A stretch of 64,000 bases of DNA from Lasiosphaeria ovina (lineage: Eukaryota > Ascomycota > Sordariomycetes > Sordariales > Lasiosphaeriaceae). Positions within the stretch are counted from its first letter, which is position 1; each line of letters begins with the position of its first letter. A program made the position numbers and the translations under genes. Location of the stretch: contig JAULSN010000013.1 in assembly GCA_033439765.1 (NCBI GenBank), forward strand, positions 248,001 through 312,000, written 5' to 3'. The notes beneath the pieces were generated by a model. It made no database searches, had not been told where the DNA came from, and worked only from the letters and a program-made list of their open reading frames with translations. Of this stretch, positions 1 to 9,086 are shown piece by piece.

Positions 1-889
1 CGACCCTGTCATAGTGTGGGCTAGTTGCATGGCTAGTTGCGTTGAAAGTGGGCATTTTTTCCAACGCACTCGGCTGCGTTTCGCACGCTTGCAACTCCAT
101 ACACTCCCAAATCACCTGCTTCGAACCAAAATGCAGCACTCTCGGCGGTAGCAGACGCTCTTGGGTGATCCATGCCCGGCTTACGAGAGGCTCTGTTCAT
201 AGCCTTTGCCAAGGAGGGAAAGTTGAAGTTACGTAAAATCTACGGATGTTTTACTACGCTAATGGAGCTCGATACGATGCTAATAATTAGTAAGATCGGC
301 GCCCGAATATCCTAAATTGGCATATTACTGTACAAGGAGTATTCAAGGAAGCAGAAAAGCAGTGATTAAAGCCAGGTACTGTACGCGGGAACTTCACCAT
401 AATCTGGCTTAGTGACTCTCTAATATACGATTTGGCTATCACAGGTACCTTCGACACAAATAAATTCCCTCCTTAACCTGCCGTAGCTATCCTGTGTTAC
501 TGGGTAAGAAATGCCGAAATAGTCGCCGGGATCGTCGGGACAAGCGGCAGTGAAGCAGGACCGGCTGGACCGGCAACCAGTGCCGACAGCTCCACATGAT
601 GCATGCATTAAAAGGCAAGGCACCATGTATGTCCTTTTGGCAACGGTCGTTGTGCTGTATGTAGATCAACGTCAGGGAAGGGAAAACAGGCCTTTCAGAA
701 AATAAGTAACGTTAGGGCCACAGAAAGAAACAAATATCCCAAGCCATGTTACCAGCGCTGTTCCTTTTAGGTACGTGGGATTGGGGTGAATCCCCGCTCT
801 CTATTACACTCTGCAGACGGCAGATAAACTAACATGTCAGTCACAAAGCCTTCGCCGCCGGCGCACATGCATCCCCCGCGTTGGGGGCC
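1..889. other. Intergenic stretch, no gene recognised
   Basis: No reading frame here has recognisable protein motifs. The short frames are 60-70 codons, overlap each other on both strands and lack conserved features. The DNA is AT-richer than the neighbouring gene. It may hold the promoter or an upstream exon of the SGNH gene at 890, but no splice arrangement is obvious. Confidence 0.6.
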
Positions 890-1654
890 ATGCATGCGTC
901 ATCTGTGGCCGGGGGCATGCCGCTGCGCATCCTCGCGCTGGGCGACTCGATCACCTGGGGGTACAACGACCCGCGCAACGCGTCGTACCGCCGCGACCTC
1001 GAGTGCCTGCTGCACACGCACGGCAACGCCGTGTCCATGGCCGGGTCCGTCGCGCACGGCGACTGGCCCGACAACGCCAGCGACGCCTTCGTCTACCACA
1101 CCATCGCCCAGATCCGCGCCGCCGCCGCCCCCGAGCTCACCGCCTCCCCCTCCCAATGCCCCGGTCCCAGCCGCCCCAACGTCGTCCTCGTCCACGCCGG
1201 CACCGTCGACTTCGTGCTGGGCGGCCCCGCCAACGCCACCGCCGCGCCAGGCCACCTGTACACGCTGCTCGACGGCGCCGCCGCGCACAACCCGCGCGCG
1301 CTGCTCGTCGTGGCGCGCCTGATCCCCAACGCCAACGCCACCGTCAACGCCCGCATCGCGCGCTTCAACGCCGCCCTGCCGGCCGTCGTCGCCAAGCTGC
1401 GCCACAGCTCGCGCAACGTCGTGCTGGCCGACATTGCCCGCGGCGTCACGGCCACGGCCAAACACTTGTCAGATGGCACGCACCCTAATGCTGAAGGCTC
1501 GGCGCTCATGGCAAAGAACTGGCGCGCTGCGCTGCTGGACGCGGGTGAAAGGGGCTTGATCGCGCCGCCTGAGTGCCGTGCGGGCTTTGAGGACCGTGGT
1601 GCGACGGCGCTGGGCAAGGGTGGGAGGTGTGATTTTAGCTGGCCTGCTGCTTGA
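890..1654 (+). CDS. SGNH/GDSL-type hydrolase-like protein
   Basis: A 254-residue single-exon protein of the SGNH hydrolase fold, a family of esterases and deacylases that act through a Ser-His-Asp triad. The block I motif LALGDSITWGY places the nucleophile at Ser20. Block V reads DGTHPNAEG, giving Asp195 and His198. Block II glycine is in AGSVAHGD. At block III, where the family normally has GTND, this protein has HAGTVD, so the oxyanion Asn is replaced by Val106. I see no signal peptide, and length matches small fungal SGNH proteins. ATG 890 is the first in-frame Met; ATG 917 is an alternative that starts close to block I. It sits at the left edge of the biosynthetic region and could hydrolyse an ester or thioester of a pathway intermediate. 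That role is inference, and the block III change makes catalysis uncertain. Confidence 0.75.
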   Translation: MHASSVAGGMPLRILALGDSITWGYNDPRNASYRRDLECLLHTHGNAVSMAGSVAHGDWPDNASDAFVYHTIAQIRAAAAPELTASPSQCPGPSRPNVVLVHAGTVDFVLGGPANATAAPGHLYTLLDGAAAHNPRALLVVARLIPNANATVNARIARFNAALPAVVAKLRHSSRNVVLADIARGVTATAKHLSDGTHPNAEGSALMAKNWRAALLDAGERGLIAPPECRAGFEDRGATALGKGGRCDFSWPAA

Positions 1655-2427
1655 GGTTTTTTTCGCAGTCGTCTCCTGAGGAATAGGGGTGAGTGGGCGA
1701 AGCGGGATGGTTTGCATTGGCATGGCCATGGCACGGTTGGTCATCCAAGCGATTACGATCAATTAGCCGTAAGAAATGATTTGAGTGAAGAAGATGATGC
1801 TGGAATAATAATCAGTAACTCAGGGCAATGGGCAATAAAGGGGTTATTTTTTTATACTTCATAATTAATCTAGTCTGGTTTCTTTGCCTTTCCTTGGCCA
1901 ACTCACTTTTTATCAATTTATCAAAAAGGACGACAAATTTTAGCTTGGCACTCAACTTCCTTTTGTACCCATGTCGAAGGCAAAAACCTAAATAATAGTC
2001 GCCAAACAATACAAATTCTATCATCATCCTGGGCCATTGAATGGGGTTAAACTCTTCGCCCAGGCAGCTTTGTGAATGTGCAAAGAGAATACGCAGGGCA
2101 GTTGCTAGGGTTTGAACAGTGTAAATTCAGGAAGGCTATTCCAAGACAAATAAATATCTAGTGCTAGCTAATTAATCCCTGAATCCTTCCCCGCCAAACC
2201 CAGTTACTTTCGGGGTCATGGTGAACCGGAGGTCATTGCCCTCGAGACCCACCCCTGACCCTCGTCCTCCTTTTTCTTTTCTCCTTTTCCGTTCCTTCAA
2301 ACGACCACGCCCGACATCAAACCCGGACTATTAGTTTCAGACTAGCAGTCAATCTCGAACGTGTGCTCTCGAATGTGTGCGCCATGTTAATGGCGCTTGA
2401 CCTTAGACGAGGTCTGCAGGATCACGA
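1655..2427. other. Intergenic stretch, convergent 3' flanks
   Basis: AT-rich DNA between the 3' ends of the SGNH gene and the SnoaL-like gene. Only short overlapping frames occur (up to 97 codons, mostly antisense to the SGNH gene). No RNA gene or repeat is apparent. Confidence 0.6.
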
Positions 2428-2898
2428 TCAGCTAGAGCACAGATGAACGAACATAAAAAAACCCACAGAGTTGGCATGGTCGGTCAGATACTGCACCAGC
2501 CAGTTGACGGCGATGCGGTCCGTGTAGAAGTCGAGCAGGGTGATCTTGAAGTCGGTGTTGAGGTGGAAGGTGTACGAGGCGTTGTTGACCCAGTGCAGGT
2601 CGCCGAGGTCGCCGATGATGCGCACCTCGACGTTGGCCTGGTAGCCCTCGACGACCGTGTTCTGGATGTCGATCGAGTAGTCGTCGAAGACGCCCGCGTT
2701 GGGCAGCGTCGCCAGGTACGTCGTCGCCGGCACCGCGCCGCCCACGTCGCCGGGGAAGACGGGCGAGCCCAGGGTGAACCACGTCGCGTTGGGCGCGAAG
2801 AAGCCCGGCAGCGGCTGGTAGTTGCGCGACGAAATGTAGCCGATGAACTTAGCCACCGTGGCCAGCGTCTTGGTCGACGGGTTGCAGATGGCGACCAT
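2428..2898 (-). CDS. SnoaL/NTF2-like small protein (putative cyclase, isomerase or dehydratase)
   Basis: A 156-residue protein with the feel of the NTF2/SnoaL alpha+beta barrel. It has an N-terminal helix region (STKTLATVAKFIGY), a loop with FFAPNATWF, then alternating strands (YSIDIQNTVVEG, ANVEVRIIGD, NASYTFHLNTDFKITLLDFY). In fungal polyketide clusters such proteins act as cyclases, isomerases or dehydratases on released intermediates. I cannot name the reaction. The ATG at 2898 follows a TATA-like box about 90 bases upstream. The last dozen residues look unconserved, so the true end could be altered by an unrecognised intron. It lies between the SGNH and YCII genes, which fits a tailoring role in the cluster, but that is inference. 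Confidence 0.65.
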   Translation of the reverse strand: MVAICNPSTKTLATVAKFIGYISSRNYQPLPGFFAPNATWFTLGSPVFPGDVGGAVPATTYLATLPNAGVFDDYSIDIQNTVVEGYQANVEVRIIGDLGDLHWVNNASYTFHLNTDFKITLLDFYTDRIAVNWLVQYLTDHANSVGFFMFVHLCSS

Positions 2899-2985
2899 GG
2901 TGAGGGCTGTGGAGGGTTGCTGTCTGTGTGTTTGGCTGTCTGGGTGCTGCTGCTGATCACCGCCTTTCCATGGTGCTGCAGTTTA

Positions 2986-2994
2986 CTTATATAG
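2986..2994 (-). promoter_or_regulatory. TATA-like box of the SnoaL-like gene
   Basis: On the minus strand the sequence reads CTATATAAG, 88-96 bases upstream of the ATG at 2898. It is a near-consensus TATA box at a sensible distance. Confidence 0.45.
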
Positions 2995-3689
2995 CCTTGG
3001 CTTTTGGAATCTCGCAGCTCGTTCCTGCAGCCCAGGGCAGCGTAGCCTGTCCACGCGTCTACAACAACGCCCGGCAATTTAGGGAAATACTTTATTCCCA
3101 TTTCCCAAACAGAAAACTGGTCACGGAAAATCCAGCTGCAGGTTCAAGGCTGCCTCGGAGCGGTCAACTGACGTGAGAACCATGACGGCGTACTGTAGTG
3201 TTGCCATTGGCCAATAGGAAATAGTCGCCAAGTCTGCAAGCAGCAAGTCTGCAAGCAACCCTGGTCCCGGGGTGGGATTTACTCGCCGATTCGTCTCTGG
3301 ATCATGGTTTTCCGATCCGAGCCGGGAACGGCGACGCAGACCCAAGGTTCCATCCTGCTATACCCGCCATATTTGCTATACCTGTCACACAAGGTATACA
3401 ATACAAATATCCATGCTGGTCACAGCGGGGTGCCCGAGCCCGAACTCCTTCTCGGTGCAAATTTTTCTTCCAAAGCCCTCGGACCATCGTGTTCCTCTTG
3501 CTAATTACCTAGTTGCCAAAGGTACTTTGCTCAACGCCATCACAGCTGGGATTACTCAACGCCGGTCTTACCCATCATCGGTATGTCCTATCCGTACATC
3601 GGCCCGCTTACCCGCCTCGCATCTGTCACTCACTCCCTACCGAGACACATACGACCAAGCTAACTAACAAACCAGCAGCAGAATTAACA
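2995..3689. other. Divergent promoter region between SnoaL-like and YCII genes
   Basis: About 700 bases separate the divergent SnoaL-like and YCII genes. It probably carries both promoters. No conserved protein frame is seen; frames of 60-130 codons overlap and look like chance. A pyrimidine-rich stretch precedes the YCII ATG. Confidence 0.5.
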
Positions 3690-4025
3690 ATGCCCGATTG
3701 GCTAGTCCAGATCTCCGACCACCGGGACGCCACCGGCGAGGTCAGCGAGGCGGTGCTACAGGCGCGGCGCGATAACTTCACGGTGCACGCGGCGCACAAC
3801 AAGCGGCACGTCGAGGCCGGGCACGTGGTGGTGTCGGGGCCGCTTCTGGCGTCGCACGACGACGAGCCGCGGCGCCCCGTCGGCAGCGTCATGGTCTGGA
3901 GCGCCCGCAGCGAGGCCGAGGTGCGCGCGTGGCTGCGCGAGGATCCCTACGCGCAGGCCGGCATCTGGGACCTGGCGAGGGCGACGGTGACGCCGTACTT
4001 TTGTGCTGTCCGGGCGCCATTGTGA
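3690..4025 (+). CDS. YCII-family dimeric alpha-beta barrel protein
   Basis: A 111-residue protein resembling YCII/muconolactone-isomerase-like proteins. It opens with the typical WLVQISDHRDA strand, followed by RRDNFTVHAAHNKRHVEAGHVVVSGPLL, which matches the H...HL...G...L.GP pattern of the fold. It ends with GSVMVWSARSEAEVRAWLREDPYAQAGIWD, the usual D/E-P-(Y/F)-A block before a last strand. In fungal clusters this fold is used by small decarboxylases, cyclases and lactone-forming enzymes. The precise role here is unknown. ATG 3690 starts exactly at the domain, so I prefer it over the longer open frame reaching back to 3513. It lies just upstream of the SMP-30-like gene in the same direction. 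Confidence 0.8.
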   Translation: MPDWLVQISDHRDATGEVSEAVLQARRDNFTVHAAHNKRHVEAGHVVVSGPLLASHDDEPRRPVGSVMVWSARSEAEVRAWLREDPYAQAGIWDLARATVTPYFCAVRAPL

Positions 4026-4727
4026 TGGTTAGTGAGAGGGGGGCGTCTTTGTCTTGACGAAGTTTGTTCTGCAATTACGACAGAATTAGAACAGTCAGAG
4101 CAAATGTAGTTCTATTCCAGTGACAGGTGCAAAAGGGACAGACGTGAAATCCGGATGAAAAATCCGGTGTGTCTGTGGCCCTGACATGACGGCAGGCGAC
4201 GAATTGCCTAATGGTAGCAACAGGGAATTGATGAGAAAAATTATAAACGTGCAGCGGCACTCTTGGCAGCCCAGAAAACACAAGGAAAAAAGTCACCGAC
4301 TACTCGGTACCGTGGGCAATGAACGACACCGAGAGCAAATAGTAGCCGAGTATTACACCCGAGCGTGCACGGTGGGTTCCAGTGCATCCACAGGGCTGTC
4401 CGCGACTGGTCCAGATCTTCTTTTTTGTCGTCATGTTGCGTGCGTCGTCGTTTAATTCCGTTTTACTACTTGCTCTCACTGCAGGAATTGGCCAACGAGC
4501 AAATTGCAGAGCGCATATTTGGGGGATTGCGCCGACGAGCCCTTGGCGACAGCACCCATGAGATATATTTTTCTTCACAAATAGGCCTTTGAGCACAAGG
4601 TATGGGGTCCGTCGCTTTCGGTTTCTGACGTCGACAAGACGAATCTCCTCATACAACGCACCGCTCTTGAATGTGTCGTGTTTGGCGCAGAATTCACATT
4701 TTCCCAAAACATCACGAACTCGCCGCC
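4026..4727. other. Intergenic promoter region of the SMP-30-like gene
   Basis: About 700 bases without a convincing gene. It contains the paired AAATCCGG motifs listed separately and a CA-rich leader before the ATG at 4728. Short overlapping frames (up to about 135 codons antisense) show no family features. Confidence 0.5.
4147..4168 (+). promoter_or_regulatory. Paired AAATCCGG motif
   Basis: AAATCCGGA at 4147-4155 is followed 13 bases later by AAATCCGGT at 4160-4168. It lies between the YCII and SMP-30-like genes. The same core recurs upstream of several other genes in the cluster (8838, 8873, 12970, 16726 on the minus strand, 17033), which suggests a site for a shared Zn2Cys6 regulator. 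Binding is inference. Confidence 0.35.
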
Positions 4728-5786
4728 ATGGTCCGTCTATCCCTCATCCTCGCCGCCCTCAGCGCCGCCCTCGCCCTCCCAGCGGCGGCAGCAGACGCAA
4801 CCACATCCGCCCTCGCGCCCGTGTCGACCGTCTACTCGTTCCCCAACGGGTCGTTTGTCGAGAACCTGGCGGTGCGGTCCAACGGCGAGATCCTGGTGAC
4901 GCGCACGACCAGCGCGGAGCTGGTGCTGGTGGACCCGCGGCGGCCGGGGTGCGCGGCCGTCGTGTACAACTTCACGGCGGCGGGCCTGTCGGGCATGACA
5001 GGCATCACCGAGTACGCGCCCGACGTGTTCGCGGTGCTCGCCGGCGACTACCACTTCGGCAAGTCGGTCGGCGTGGGCAGCTGGACCGTGTTCAGCGTCG
5101 ACCTGCGCGGGGTGCGCTTGTCCAACGTCGGCTGCCGCGCGCTGGCCGGCGGCAACCTGCCGCGCGTGCGCAAGGTGGCGCTGGTCAAGGAGTCGCAGCT
5201 GCTCAACGGGCTGGCGCCGCACGGGCGCTACGTACTGGCCAGCGACACGTTCGCGGGGCTTATATACCGCGTCGACATGGCCAAGGGCGCCTACGCCGTC
5301 GCCATCAACTCGACGTACCTGTCCAAGCTGGCCACGCCGCACGGCGTCAACGGGATCCGCGTCGTCGGCGACACGCTGTACTTTGCCAACTCGGGGCAGT
5401 CGATCCTGGTCAAGGTGCCCCTCGCGGCCGACGGCTCCGCGGCGGGTCCGTACACTGTGATTGCGCACAACGAGGGCCCCGCCGCGCACTATGACGACTT
5501 CGCCGTCGACGCCGAGGGCAGCATCTACGCGGTGACGGCGAGCGCCAACACGCTGGTCAAGGTGTCGGCCGACGGGCGCACGCAGACGGTCGTGGCCGGC
5601 AACTGGAACTCGACCGACATTGCCGAGGGCACGTCGGCTGCGTTTGGGAGGACGGCCTGCGACAGCCACGTCTTGTATGTTACAACGGTGGGCGGGCTGT
5701 TGGGCCCCATCAATGGCACCGTCATCATTCCGGGCGCGCTGGTGTCCATCGAGACGGATTCGAGGGGCGCCGCCGGTCTGTACTAG
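4728..5786 (+). CDS. Secreted SMP-30/gluconolactonase-like beta-propeller (hetero-Diels-Alderase-like?)
   Basis: A 352-residue single-exon protein. It starts with a clear signal peptide (MVRLSLILAALSAALALPAAAA) and continues with repeated propeller blades, such as FVENLAVRSNGEILVTRTT, MTGITEYAPDVFAVLAGDY, HGVNGIRVVGDTLYFANSG and YDDFAVDAEGSIYAVTASAN. Several N-glycosylation sequons are present (NGS, NFT, NST, NST, NGT), in line with passage through the secretory route. The family includes lactonases. In fungal tropolone-sesquiterpenoid pathways, signal-peptide-bearing members (EupF, AsR5) act as hetero-Diels-Alderases. Here the gene sits with an FAD monooxygenase and C-methylating PKSs, a similar neighbourhood. 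A role in catalysing cycloaddition or lactone chemistry on a reactive intermediate is inference. ATG 4728 has a strong Kozak context (GCCGCCATGG). Confidence 0.8.
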   Translation: MVRLSLILAALSAALALPAAAADATTSALAPVSTVYSFPNGSFVENLAVRSNGEILVTRTTSAELVLVDPRRPGCAAVVYNFTAAGLSGMTGITEYAPDVFAVLAGDYHFGKSVGVGSWTVFSVDLRGVRLSNVGCRALAGGNLPRVRKVALVKESQLLNGLAPHGRYVLASDTFAGLIYRVDMAKGAYAVAINSTYLSKLATPHGVNGIRVVGDTLYFANSGQSILVKVPLAADGSAAGPYTVIAHNEGPAAHYDDFAVDAEGSIYAVTASANTLVKVSADGRTQTVVAGNWNSTDIAEGTSAAFGRTACDSHVLYVTTVGGLLGPINGTVIIPGALVSIETDSRGAAGLY

Positions 5787-6043
5787 ACCGGGAGCGTCTC
5801 TCGCGTCTTGACTCATGATAGAGCCAAATTTGGTCTTGAAGGATGAATATTCCGGGGGTGTTTTTAGACAAGAGTTGCCTCCTATACATCTTTAAAATGC
5901 AAATAGATCAACATATGCGAGATTGGCTACTGTCGTAAATTTCGTCATTCAACCTTGGGATGAATCATTATCCCCTTTTTGAGACCAACGGCAGCTAAGG
6001 CAAGTTCTGGGATGCCCATTTGCGTATCAGCCGGTGCAGTGAT

Positions 6044-8407
6044 TTAGACCGGCCGCAGCATATAAGGCGGAATTGACCAGGTTGCAGTGCGCCTCAACTT
6101 CATGGCTCTCATCAGGATTGCCTCGTCTTCGTCCTCTTCTTCCTCCTCATCTTCCTCGCCATCGCCATCGCCATCGCCATCAGAGCCCTGCGGTCCCACC
6201 GCATCGTCGGTAGCCACGGGGAAGTAGCCTATGTTCCCAAAGAGGCGTGAACGTCCCCTTGAGGCGCTTCCCTGTTGGAACTGCGGTACAATAGAGATAG
6301 TCCCGACAAATGGCAAGGGAAGCACCAGTGTGTTTCGGTCTTCTTGTGCGAAACCTGCGCTGCTGCTGCTGCTGTTGCTCCCCAACAACCCTCCGCCGGG
6401 TTTGCGGTACGTCACAGCGACGGCGGCCCCGCTGGTGTCTAGCGCTAGCAATCGGAGCAACCCGTCTCGTGAGCCGCTTTTGACGGCAGAACCCAAGTGC
6501 ACGTACATATCCTCGTCTGTGTCGTCTTCTTCCTCGTCGTCTCCCGCGATCCGCATTCCCTCCATCGCTTCGGACGCCAGGGCGCGATCACAAAGGCGAT
6601 GTTGCTGCTGTTGCTGGTGGTTAGGGCCTCCCAGTGACGTCGTCGTCTGGCGGTTATCGAGAAGACGAGCGAGTAGCAACGTCACGACGGCTTGCCACGC
6701 ATAGTGGTCCAGGAGCTGGAAGTAGCCCGTGGCACGCTCACAGGATCGGAGATGGATGAAGCAGCGCAGTAGGTCGCGGCTGGCTCCGACGCAGATATTG
6801 CGACTGTTATCGGCGTAGTTGGGGCTGGGGTTGAGGTTGTTGGTCTGGTGATCGTGATGTCCGTTCATGGTGGTCATGGTGGGCTCACCGCATGTTGCCT
6901 GTAGCATGGATGGGAGTTCGGCAAGCAGGAGAAGGTGGAAGTGAAATATCTGCGCTCTGAGATTCATGATTATTTCGAATAGATGCCCGTCGTCGTCGAC
7001 CTCGTCCGTTCCGTAATCGGCTAGGCTAGGTGTCTGCCACCATCCGCTCGGCATGGCGCTCGCGACGTCTTCCAGCTCGGCACGGATCTGAAGCGCCGCG
7101 CCCAAGTCTTGGAAGTCTGGATCACGCTCGCTCCGCTCAAGCAAGCGGCTGGCTATCGCAGCATGTCTCCGCTCGAGCATGCTTGCATTTGTGTCACCGT
7201 CCTCTGTGACTGAATCCGCCACGGCCGTCAAAGTCTCAAGCGGGCAAGAGGCCGAGGGCGGTAACTCCAGCGCCAAGCATAACGCAAGCTCGCTGTGCAC
7301 GAGGCGTAGCCACATCTGCTGCAAGTCGGCCGCCTCGCCATCGGACTGCTGCCGTAGTATCGACTTGGGTGGTTTCATCGAGATATGCGCAGACCGACGC
7401 CCTTGAAATCCTAGGAGGTGCACTGCAGAAATGGCCCTTCGGCAGACGAGCCAGGACTGGCGAAGGTTTCCGTTCTGTTCGTGATACACGGCCTCGAGCC
7501 AGAGACACTCAACGCCCTCGAGGATGCCCGTGGTAAACCTGTCGTGCGCCGTCACCAGAGTCGTGGCCGCTTCTGCCAGTTGTCTCGCCAGGGCGTGCGG
7601 CGGCCGGGACAAGTCACCCAATTGCTGGTAGCTGCCGCTACTCCTCACGGACCCCGCAGCTTGCAAGTGCTGTAGAACGCCGGCAAGTAGGAGCATCTGT
7701 CGGGCAATGAGGACCGGGTGGCTCTCTGCCGTGTACTGTTGTAGTTGTGCTCCGGGGGGGCCCCACAGCTTCTCCAACTCGAGTGCCACCCCCTTCCCGA
7801 GCAGGTGGGACGGCGCAACAAATCCCTGGAGCAGGTAGAGAGCCAGGTTTTGGCGGGTGCTGCCGATGATACGGAGGTCGGAAGGTGACGGGTAGGCGGC
7901 GAGCAGTGTTTGCGAGAGGGTTCGATGCCTTGAAGGCGGTGGTAGGGGTGCGGGCACTAGTGGTGGTATCATGGGTATGCTGGTGCCGATGCCGATGCCG
8001 ATGCCGATGCCGATGCCGGCTGGGGTTGACGGCGAACTGAGTCTGGAAGAGGCGATGTAGGAATTTGGATGGGGATTGGGATGGCCATTACCACCGACCT
8101 GTTCGGCCAGCTGCTGGATCATAGACTCAAGCCGTCCAATGCGGTCTCCGACGAGGCGGCTCTTTGACGACGGGCCGGGGTCCTTCTCGGGAAACTCTTG
8201 GCCGACGCAATCGAGGCAGCGGCGGGCGCACCCGATGCACACGTCGTCGGTCGGCCGTGCATACGTGCACTTGACCTTGCGCCGCTTGCACGCCCAGCAG
8301 CTCCGGGTTCCCTTTCGCGTCTTGCGCCTCTTAAGGTCACGTCTGACGACGGCGTCGGCGTCGGCGTCGGCGTCGACGTCCATGTTGCTGCTGCTGTGCG
8401 ACGCCAT
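6044..8407 (-). CDS. Zn2Cys6 transcription factor
   Basis: A 787-residue single-exon protein. The N-terminal Zn2Cys6 binuclear cluster is clear: Cys37-x2-Cys40-x6-Cys47-x9-Cys57-x2-Cys60-x6-Cys67, preceded by a basic region (LKRRKTRKGTR). A linker and short coiled region follow (RIGRLESMIQQLAEQVG). The middle part, around LYLLQGFVAPSHLLGKG and QSWLVCRRAISAVHLLGFQG, looks like the fungal-specific transcription factor domain. Low-complexity tracts are prominent: DADADADA near the start, a (Gly-Ile) run near residue 140, and acidic runs near the C-terminus. It is divergent from the MFS pump across a 680-base region and likely controls that pump or the local cluster. The target is inference. Confidence 0.88.
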   Translation of the reverse strand: MASHSSSNMDVDADADADAVVRRDLKRRKTRKGTRSCWACKRRKVKCTYARPTDDVCIGCARRCLDCVGQEFPEKDPGPSSKSRLVGDRIGRLESMIQQLAEQVGGNGHPNPHPNSYIASSRLSSPSTPAGIGIGIGIGIGTSIPMIPPLVPAPLPPPSRHRTLSQTLLAAYPSPSDLRIIGSTRQNLALYLLQGFVAPSHLLGKGVALELEKLWGPPGAQLQQYTAESHPVLIARQMLLLAGVLQHLQAAGSVRSSGSYQQLGDLSRPPHALARQLAEAATTLVTAHDRFTTGILEGVECLWLEAVYHEQNGNLRQSWLVCRRAISAVHLLGFQGRRSAHISMKPPKSILRQQSDGEAADLQQMWLRLVHSELALCLALELPPSASCPLETLTAVADSVTEDGDTNASMLERRHAAIASRLLERSERDPDFQDLGAALQIRAELEDVASAMPSGWWQTPSLADYGTDEVDDDGHLFEIIMNLRAQIFHFHLLLLAELPSMLQATCGEPTMTTMNGHHDHQTNNLNPSPNYADNSRNICVGASRDLLRCFIHLRSCERATGYFQLLDHYAWQAVVTLLLARLLDNRQTTTSLGGPNHQQQQQHRLCDRALASEAMEGMRIAGDDEEEDDTDEDMYVHLGSAVKSGSRDGLLRLLALDTSGAAVAVTYRKPGGGLLGSNSSSSSAGFAQEDRNTLVLPLPFVGTISIVPQFQQGSASRGRSRLFGNIGYFPVATDDAVGPQGSDGDGDGDGEEDEEEEEDEDEAILMRAMKLRRTATWSIPPYMLRPV
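7985..8014 (+). repeat. Hexanucleotide microsatellite inside the Zn2Cys6 gene
   Basis: Five perfect copies of GCCGAT in tandem, continuing into degenerate copies. On the minus strand it encodes the Gly-Ile run of the regulator. As a whole number of codons it can change length without shifting the frame. Confidence 0.9.
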
Positions 8408-9086
8408 CGCGCGACCGTCCGCCGAAGGGAGGCACGAAAATCGGCCCTGGATTTAATCTCAACCTGTTGCGCGAGTGTCGTCAAACATTCGCACGTGCAG
8501 CACTGTGGTGAAATCACTGGAGTGCCGCGGGTCTTGTGTCATTCTGTTTTTTTTTTACCCGAACGGCGGTGAAGTGTGCACGCAAAGGAGAGTGAAATCA
8601 GAGCCTCCATCCCGAGAAGGTGCTGGGCGCCCGAGCCCTACGATCTTCACCCAAAGTGGTCTGTGTCAGAGTTGTACAGTGGGTCTGCACAGCTGAAGGG
8701 GCATGCTGATTGGCGGGATCGCGTGGGGCGAAAAGGACACGGCCAAAAACAAAGCAGCGCACCTGCCGCCGCTGAGATAACGCCGGCTGTAATAATCCCG
8801 GATCGGCGGATCTAAGACTCAGCGGCGGTTGAACAACTAAATCCGGACCAACGCCGCCGCAACCAGCCCACTTAAATCCGGAAAACGGCAGAGCGACGGC
8901 GAGGGGCGCTAACGTATAATTCCAAGTGCTGCTGGATTTTCTGCACAATGGAGCGACCGTGGCTCTCTTTCTCGTGTCAACGAGCAACCGATCAATTGAC
9001 CTCGCGATTGGCAACTTTGCAAGACTACGACCCCAACACCACCGCTGTCACTACATTTGACATCACCGGCAAGCGCAGGACAAGAC
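8408..9086. promoter_or_regulatory. Bidirectional promoter of the Zn2Cys6 gene and MFS pump
   Basis: A 679-base divergent intergenic region. It contains two copies of TAAATCCGGA (8838-8847 and 8873-8882, 35 bases apart), two AACGCCG elements and several other CGG triplets. These are candidate sites for Zn2Cys6 factors. Reading frames here are short shadows. Confidence 0.5.
8838..8882 (+). promoter_or_regulatory. Two direct TAAATCCGGA motifs
   Basis: The identical 10-mer occurs at 8838-8847 and 8873-8882, in the same orientation, about 205-250 bases before the MFS start codon. See the shared-motif finding. Confidence 0.4.

Noticed and set aside
4737..5816. 359-codon minus-strand frame opposite the SMP-30-like gene
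   Set aside because: Arg/Gly/His-rich antisense shadow without motifs; the plus-strand gene has a signal peptide and propeller blades.
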